Below are positions 55,789-60,017 of a DNA stretch of 60,017 nucleotides, piece by piece. The notes beneath the pieces were generated by a model. It was not told where the DNA came from. It searched no databases and saw only the letters and a program-made list of their open reading frames with translations. Within the stretch, counting starts at the first letter, position 1. Every line of letters begins with the position of its first letter. Position numbers and translations under genes: made by a program. Origin of the DNA: Roseomonas sp. GC11 (GTDB taxonomy: Bacteria; Pseudomonadota; Alphaproteobacteria; Acetobacterales; Acetobacteraceae); the NCBI RefSeq assembly GCF_024437745.1, contig NZ_JANFNY010000027.1, forward strand, positions 1-60,017. Reading direction: 5' to 3'.

Positions 55789-56736
55789 TCAGGGGCGGAG
55801 TGGGGTGCGGTAGATTCCTGTGTGGGGGACGCCGTCGGTTCCGATCAGGCCACGGTACATGCCGGCGCAGTTGAAGGGCAGGCTGATGCGGCCCTCGCGG
55901 TCAATGGCGATCAGGCCGCCAGAGCCACCACGTTTGCCCAGCTCATCCACCACATGGGTCGCGGCGGCGTCGAGCGTTTCGCCGAGATAGCGCATCCGCG
56001 CAGCGATGTCGTGCGCGGCGGCCCAGCGGATGAAATATTCGCCGTGGCCTGTGGCGGACACCGCGCAGGTCGCATTGTCAGCCCAGGTGCCGGCGCCGAT
56101 AACCGGGCTGTCGCCCACACGGCCAGGCATCTTGCCGGTCATGCCACCGGTGGAGGTGGCGGCAGCCAGATTGCCATGCCGGTCCCGCGCCACGGCACCC
56201 ACCGTGCCATGCTTCGCGGCATCGTCCCGCATATCCGGCGCGGCGGCGGAGCGGCGCGCCAGTTCGGCCTGCAACGCGGCCCAGCGCGAATCGGTGTGGA
56301 AATATTCCGTGCTGGCGAAAGGGATTCCCTGCGACGCGGCAAAGGCGCGCGCGGCCTCACCGATCAGCAGGACGTGCTCGGTGCGCTCCATCACCGCGCG
56401 AGCCGCCAGGACGGGGTTGCGCGGGCCAAACAGCCCGGCCACGGCACCGGCGCCACGGTCCTCGCCCCGCATCACCGCCGCATCCATTTCCTGCGTGCCG
56501 CCCGCGGTAAAGACGGCACCGCGCCCGGCATTGAAAAGCGGGTTGTCCTCCAGCGCCATGACGGCGGCGGTCACGGCATCGAGGGCGGAACCCCCCTGCT
56601 CCAGCACCGCATGCCCGGCGCGCAGGCTGGCGCGCAGCCCTTCGTGGAAGGCTTCCTCCGTCGCGGCGTCCATATTGTCCCGCCGGATGGTGCCCGCGCC
56701 GCCATGGATGGCGAGGGCATGGCGCTGTGTCATCAT
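55789..56736 (-). CDS. Isoaspartyl peptidase / plant-type L-asparaginase (Ntn hydrolase)
   Basis: This 315-residue precursor is cut before Thr178 in KHGTVGAVARDRHGNLAAATS to give alpha and beta chains; the threonine is the nucleophile. ALAIHGGAGTI and DNPLFNAGRGAVF are typical of the alpha chain. It removes beta-aspartyl residues from isoaspartyl dipeptides or hydrolyses asparagine. AAGGAG precedes two ATGs, the first of which is taken. It is convergent with the dipeptide importer operon and may handle the imported dipeptides. Confidence 0.9.
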   Translation of the reverse strand: MMTQRHALAIHGGAGTIRRDNMDAATEEAFHEGLRASLRAGHAVLEQGGSALDAVTAAVMALEDNPLFNAGRGAVFTAGGTQEMDAAVMRGEDRGAGAVAGLFGPRNPVLAARAVMERTEHVLLIGEAARAFAASQGIPFASTEYFHTDSRWAALQAELARRSAAAPDMRDDAAKHGTVGAVARDRHGNLAAATSTGGMTGKMPGRVGDSPVIGAGTWADNATCAVSATGHGEYFIRWAAAHDIAARMRYLGETLDAAATHVVDELGKRGGSGGLIAIDREGRISLPFNCAGMYRGLIGTDGVPHTGIYRTPLRP

Positions 56737-56751
56737 CTGTCTCCTTGGGGC

Positions 56752-57705
56752 TCAGGCATTGCCCAGCACCTGGCGGAAGCTGGCGACGGTGCGGGCCATG
56801 CCCTCCTCCAGCGTGGTGCGCGGCTCCCAGCCGAGCAGGGCGCGGGCGCGGGTGATATCAGGGCAGCGCTGCATGGGATCGTCCTGCGGCAGCGGGCGGT
56901 GTTCCAGCGGCGCCGTGCTGCCCGCCAGATGGCAGGCCAGTTCAGCGATCTCGCGGATCGTCACCTCGCGCGGGTCGCCGAGATTGACCGGCCCCGTCAC
57001 CTCGTCCGGCGCGTCCATCAGGCGCAGCAGCCCCTCAACCAGATCGCCGACATAACAGAAGGAGCGGGTTTGCGTGCCGCCGCCGAACAGCGTGACAGGC
57101 TCCCCCCGCAGCGCCCGCGCCACGAAACTGGAAACCACGCGCCCGTCATCGGGATGCATGCGCGGGCCATAGGTGTTGAAGATGCGGGCGATGCGGATGC
57201 GCAGCCCACCCTGCCGGTGATGGTCGAAGAACAGCGTCTCGGCGCAGCGCAGCCCCTCGCTGTAGCAGGCGCGCGGGCCGATGGGGTTGACGTTGCCGTT
57301 GTAGCCTTCGTCCTGCGGGTGGCGCGTGGGGTCGCCATAGATTTCGGAACTGGAGGCCTGAAGGATCTTCACCCCGCGCCGCCCGGCGAGGTCCAGCAGG
57401 TTGAGCGCCCCCAGCACGGCGGTGCGCGTGGTCTGCACCGGGTTGCGCTGGTAGTGCAGCGGCGAGGCCGGACAGGCGAGATTATAAATCTCATCCACCT
57501 CCACCGAGAGCGGCAGGGTGACATCATGCCGCAGCAGGTCGAAGCGGGGATGCGCGTCCAGATGCGCGATATTCCCGCGCGAGCCGGTCGAGAAATCATC
57601 GACGCAGAGCACCGCATCGCCGCGCGCCAGCAGCGCGTCACAGAGATGCGACCCCAGGAACCCGGCCCCGCCGGCCACCAGAACGCGCCTGCCTTCCCGC
57701 CGCAT
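56752..57705 (-). CDS. UDP-glucuronate decarboxylase-like SDR epimerase with altered active site
   Basis: This 317-residue extended SDR is closest to [22 protein letters not shown] (NAD site), [29 protein letters not shown] (Ser), [15 protein letters not shown] and [18 protein letters not shown] makes UDP-xylose from UDP-glucuronate. The catalytic YxxxK is broken: Tyr148 is in [12 protein letters not shown], with Leu152 (codon at 57250-57252) where Lys is expected. It may be inactive, have another activity, or bind NAD only structurally. GGGAGAG precedes the ATG. Confidence 0.85.
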   Translation of the reverse strand: MRREGRRVLVAGGAGFLGSHLCDALLARGDAVLCVDDFSTGSRGNIAHLDAHPRFDLLRHDVTLPLSVEVDEIYNLACPASPLHYQRNPVQTTRTAVLGALNLLDLAGRRGVKILQASSSEIYGDPTRHPQDEGYNGNVNPIGPRACYSEGLRCAETLFFDHHRQGGLRIRIARIFNTYGPRMHPDDGRVVSSFVARALRGEPVTLFGGGTQTRSFCYVGDLVEGLLRLMDAPDEVTGPVNLGDPREVTIREIAELACHLAGSTAPLEHRPLPQDDPMQRCPDITRARALLGWEPRTTLEEGMARTVASFRQVLGNA

Positions 57706-57770
57706 GCCCCACTCTCCCCTTTCCCTCTCCTACCACCGCGCGCCTGCCGCCCGCCAGCGGCGGGCGGCCC

Positions 57771-57815
57771 TGACAGAAAAAAGAAGGGGGTGCCGGGGGA
57801 ATTCATTCCCCCGGC
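57771..57815. repeat. Hairpin repeat with pyrimidine-rich tail, copy 2
   Basis: TGACAGAAAAAAGAAGGGGG leads into the stem GCCGGGGGAA-TTCA-TTCCCCCGGC (57792-57815). Its reverse complement matches 21553-21598. The stop codon of the response regulator gene at 57803 lies inside the stem. Confidence 0.75.
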
Positions 57816-59149
57816 GCTTTTTTCTCCTTCTCCCCCCGATAGGCCTGCGGCTCGATCCCGTATTTCCTCAGCTTGTCATAGAAGGTCTTGCGCGGCAGGC
57901 GCAGGGTTTCCAGCACCGGCTGCACCGCCCCCGCATACTCGGCCAGGGCCTCGCGCAGCAGGGTGGCCTCATAGGCTTCCACCCGTTCCGCCAGCGAGGC
58001 CTCCTCCCCCGGCGTATTCTCCCCCCCCCCCGCCAGCCCGAGGGCGACGCGCTCGGCGAAATGGGCGAGTTCGCGCACATTGCCGGGCCAGTCATGGCGC
58101 GCCAGATGGTCGCGCAGGGCGGCCTCCAGCGGCGGCACCGGGCGGCCGAAGCGTTTCGCCGCGCGTTCCAGGAAATGCGCGAAGAGCAGCGGCACATCTT
58201 CCCGCCGCTCGCGCAGCGGTGGCACGCGCAGGGTGACGACGTGCAGCCGGTAATAGAGATCCTCGCGGAATACCCCGCGCCGCACCAGTTCCACCAGCGG
58301 CAGCTTGGTGGCGGCGACGACGCGCAGGTCGATGCGCCGCACCTCGTTGGTGCCAAGCGGCGCGATCTCGCGGCTTTCCAGCACGCGCAGCAGCTTCACC
58401 TGCATGGCGTGCGACATGGCCTCGATCTCATCCAGAAAGAGGGTCCCGCCATCGGCGTGCTCGATCCGGCCGACGCGGCGCTTCTGCGCGCCGGTGAAGG
58501 CGCCGGCCTCATGGCCGAACAGCTCGCTCTCCATCACGCTTTCGGGCAGGGCGCCGCAATTGAGCGCGACGAAGGGGCGATGGGCGCGGCGGCTCCAGCG
58601 GTGCAGGGCGCCGGCCACCACATCCTTGCCGCTGCCCGTCTCGCCCTCCACCAGCACATCCACGTCGGTATCGGCGATCTGGCGCAGGGTGGCGCGCAGG
58701 CGCTGCATGGCGGGGGCGCCACCGAGCAGGGTATTATCCCCCTCCGCCAGGGCGACGGCGCGGGTGAGGCGGCGGTTCTCCAGCACCAGCCGCCGCTGTT
58801 CCAGCGCGTGACGCACGGCGGTGACCAGCCGGGCCGCCGGGTAGGGCTTGGCCAGGAAATCGAAGGCCCCGGCGCGCATCGCCTCCACCGCCATCGGGAT
58901 ATCGCCATGCCCGGTGATGAGGATGACGGGCAGGCCATCATCCGCCGCGCGCAGCCGGCGGAAGAGTTCCAGCCCGTCCATGCCGGGCATGCGGATATCC
59001 GTCACCACCACGCCGGGGAAGGCCTCGTCCACCAGTTCCAGCGCGCGGGCGGCGGAGGGGACGGCCATCGCCTCCAGCCCGTCCAGGGCGAGGCTCTGCA
59101 GATTGGCCTCGCGCAGCATGGCGTCATCATCGACGAAGAGCACATCCAT
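57803..59149 (-). CDS. Sigma-54-dependent response regulator, DctD-like
   Basis: This 448-residue activator has a receiver domain (1-120; acidic pocket VDDD, phospho-acceptor Asp51 in [10 protein letters not shown], Lys in FLAKPY) and a central AAA+ domain (about 140-370). The latter has Walker A GETGSGKD, the sigma-54-contact loop GAFTGA, and [10 protein letters not shown]. The C-terminal Fis-type HTH is [19 protein letters not shown]. It would activate sigma-54 promoters when phosphorylated. Its start overlaps the kinase stop. DctD controls C4-dicarboxylate uptake; no dctA or TRAP gene is in view, so the target is open. Its last codons fall in a hairpin repeat. Confidence 0.9.
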   Translation of the reverse strand: MDVLFVDDDAMLREANLQSLALDGLEAMAVPSAARALELVDEAFPGVVVTDIRMPGMDGLELFRRLRAADDGLPVILITGHGDIPMAVEAMRAGAFDFLAKPYPAARLVTAVRHALEQRRLVLENRRLTRAVALAEGDNTLLGGAPAMQRLRATLRQIADTDVDVLVEGETGSGKDVVAGALHRWSRRAHRPFVALNCGALPESVMESELFGHEAGAFTGAQKRRVGRIEHADGGTLFLDEIEAMSHAMQVKLLRVLESREIAPLGTNEVRRIDLRVVAATKLPLVELVRRGVFREDLYYRLHVVTLRVPPLRERREDVPLLFAHFLERAAKRFGRPVPPLEAALRDHLARHDWPGNVRELAHFAERVALGLAGGGENTPGEEASLAERVEAYEATLLREALAEYAGAVQPVLETLRLPRKTFYDKLRKYGIEPQAYRGEKEKKAPGE

Positions 59150-60017
59150 CAGGCGGCCTGCTCCAGCTCCAGGACGAACAGCGCGCCGGAGGGGGTCTCC
59201 GGCGCTTCCAGCGAGCCGCCGAGATCGGCGGCGATCTGGCGCGAGATCACCAGGCCGAGGCCGAGCCCGGCCGGCTTGGTGGTGGTGAAAGGCATGAAGA
59301 GCGCCTCCCGCACCGCCGGGGCGAAGCCCGGGCCATTGTCGGCGACGCTGAGGCGCACCCGCCCGCCCGCCACCACGGCGCCGATGCGGATGCACCCGCC
59401 GGGCCGGTCCTGCAAGGCCTCGATGGCGTTCTGCACGAGGTTGACCAGCACCTGCTCCAGCCGCACGCGCTCGGCGCGGACGGCGGGCTCGCCCTCGATC
59501 TCCACCGCCACGGCGATGCCGTGCTGGCGCAGGCGGTGGCCGAGCATCAGCAGCGCCCCCTCCAACGCGGCGCGCACCGGCTCGGCGCGGGTCTCGCCGG
59601 TGCTCTTGCGGGCGAAGCCGCGCAGGCCGGCGGTGATGGCGCCGATGCGCTCCGTCAGCGTGGCGATGGTGGAGAGGGCGCGTTGCGCCGCCACGGCATC
59701 GCCACGCGCCACCAGCAGGGCGGCGTTGTCGGCGAAGCCGCGGATGGCGGCGACGGGCTGGTTGATCTCATGCGCAACGCTGGCGGTGATCTGGCCCAGC
59801 ATGGCGAGGCGGTTGGCCTGGCCCAGCTCGTCGCGCAGGCGCATCAGGGTGGCCTCGGCGCGCTGGCGTTCCTCGGCCTCGGCGCGCAGGCCGGCATTGG
59901 CGGCGCGCAGCTGGGCGGTGCGCTGGCCGACCTCCGCCTCCAGCGCGGCGCGCAGGGCCTGTTCCTGCGCGGCCAGGGCGCGCAGGCGGCGGCGGCGGCG
60001 GAGGGCGAGGGCGAGCC
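59149..60017 (-). CDS. Sensor histidine kinase, DctB-like (5' end outside window)
   Basis: This is the C-terminal 289 residues of a sensor kinase. A coiled-coil linker rich in Ala, Arg and Glu reaches the window edge. The H-box is [20 protein letters not shown], the N-box [10 protein letters not shown], and the G-boxes are [10 protein letters not shown] and [18 protein letters not shown]. The linker and H-box are of the DctB type, whose periplasmic sensor lies beyond the window. It overlaps the response regulator start (TGATG) and is its probable partner. Confidence 0.9.
   Translation of the reverse strand, partial: LALALRRRRRLRALAAQEQALRAALEAEVGQRTAQLRAANAGLRAEAEERQRAEATLMRLRDELGQANRLAMLGQITASVAHEINQPVAAIRGFADNAALLVARGDAVAAQRALSTIATLTERIGAITAGLRGFARKSTGETRAEPVRAALEGALLMLGHRLRQHGIAVAVEIEGEPAVRAERVRLEQVLVNLVQNAIEALQDRPGGCIRIGAVVAGGRVRLSVADNGPGFAPAVREALFMPFTTTKPAGLGLGLVISRQIAADLGGSLEAPETPSGALFVLELEQAA

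Overview
The window is GC-rich (about 70% by eye), densely packed and bacterial. Several things point to an alphaproteobacterium of the Acetobacteraceae, probably Roseomonas-like: Tat-type signals on most solute-binding proteins, many ABC importers in ATGA-overlapping operons, a Fur-type box, a RutR box, and AT-rich hairpin repeats between genes. This placement is an inference from composition and gene content. No rRNA, tRNA, prophage, insertion sequence or CRISPR array was seen.

Layout. 1-3.4 kb: an AlgI/AlgJ-type polysaccharide O-acetylation cassette. 3.5-7.9 kb: a GH13 alpha-glucosidase and a glycogen-debranching-type enzyme. 8-13 kb: a rhodanese, a homocysteine S-methyltransferase and an SsuABC-like importer. 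13-17.7 kb: a polar amino-acid importer with a DadA/PuuB-type FAD oxidoreductase, then a 2-hydroxyacid dehydrogenase. 17.9-20 kb: a chemoreceptor. 20.1-26.5 kb: a sulfur operon (MetY-type sulfhydrylase, IPNS-like dioxygenase, sulfate importer). 26.6-28.8 kb: a Ser/Thr kinase-UspA fusion with a metallophosphoesterase. 29-31 kb: a haem-type TonB receptor behind a Fur-like box. 31.2-37.8 kb: a LysR regulator, a DUF1445 hydro-lyase and a complete Liv importer. 38-42 kb: the URC-type uracil catabolism genes (UPRTase, URC4/DUF1688, URC1/GTP cyclohydrolase II-like), divergent from a RutR-like regulator over a near-perfect RutR operator. 42.1-44.3 kb: a cobalt-type nitrile hydratase with a His-rich alpha N-terminus, next to NikR. 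44.4-48.9 kb: HU, OsmC, an SDR, SelO, a thioesterase and a small unknown protein. 48.9-56.7 kb: a dipeptide-type importer split over two divergent units around a MarR gene and a perfect palindrome, with a creatininase-family enzyme and an isoaspartyl peptidase. 56.7-60 kb: a UXS-like epimerase lacking the catalytic lysine, then a DctB/DctD-like two-component pair cut by the window end.

The strongest unexplained signals are the following. One is a family of composite three-hairpin repeats (full copies near 3.45, 5.4 and 37.8 kb, partial copies near 7.85, 42.06 and 55.74 kb). Another is an exact 64-bp duplicated double hairpin (8.84 and 26.44 kb). The remaining three are the kinase-Usp/phosphoesterase pair, the RutR-URC locus, and the nitrile hydratase/NikR neighbourhood.
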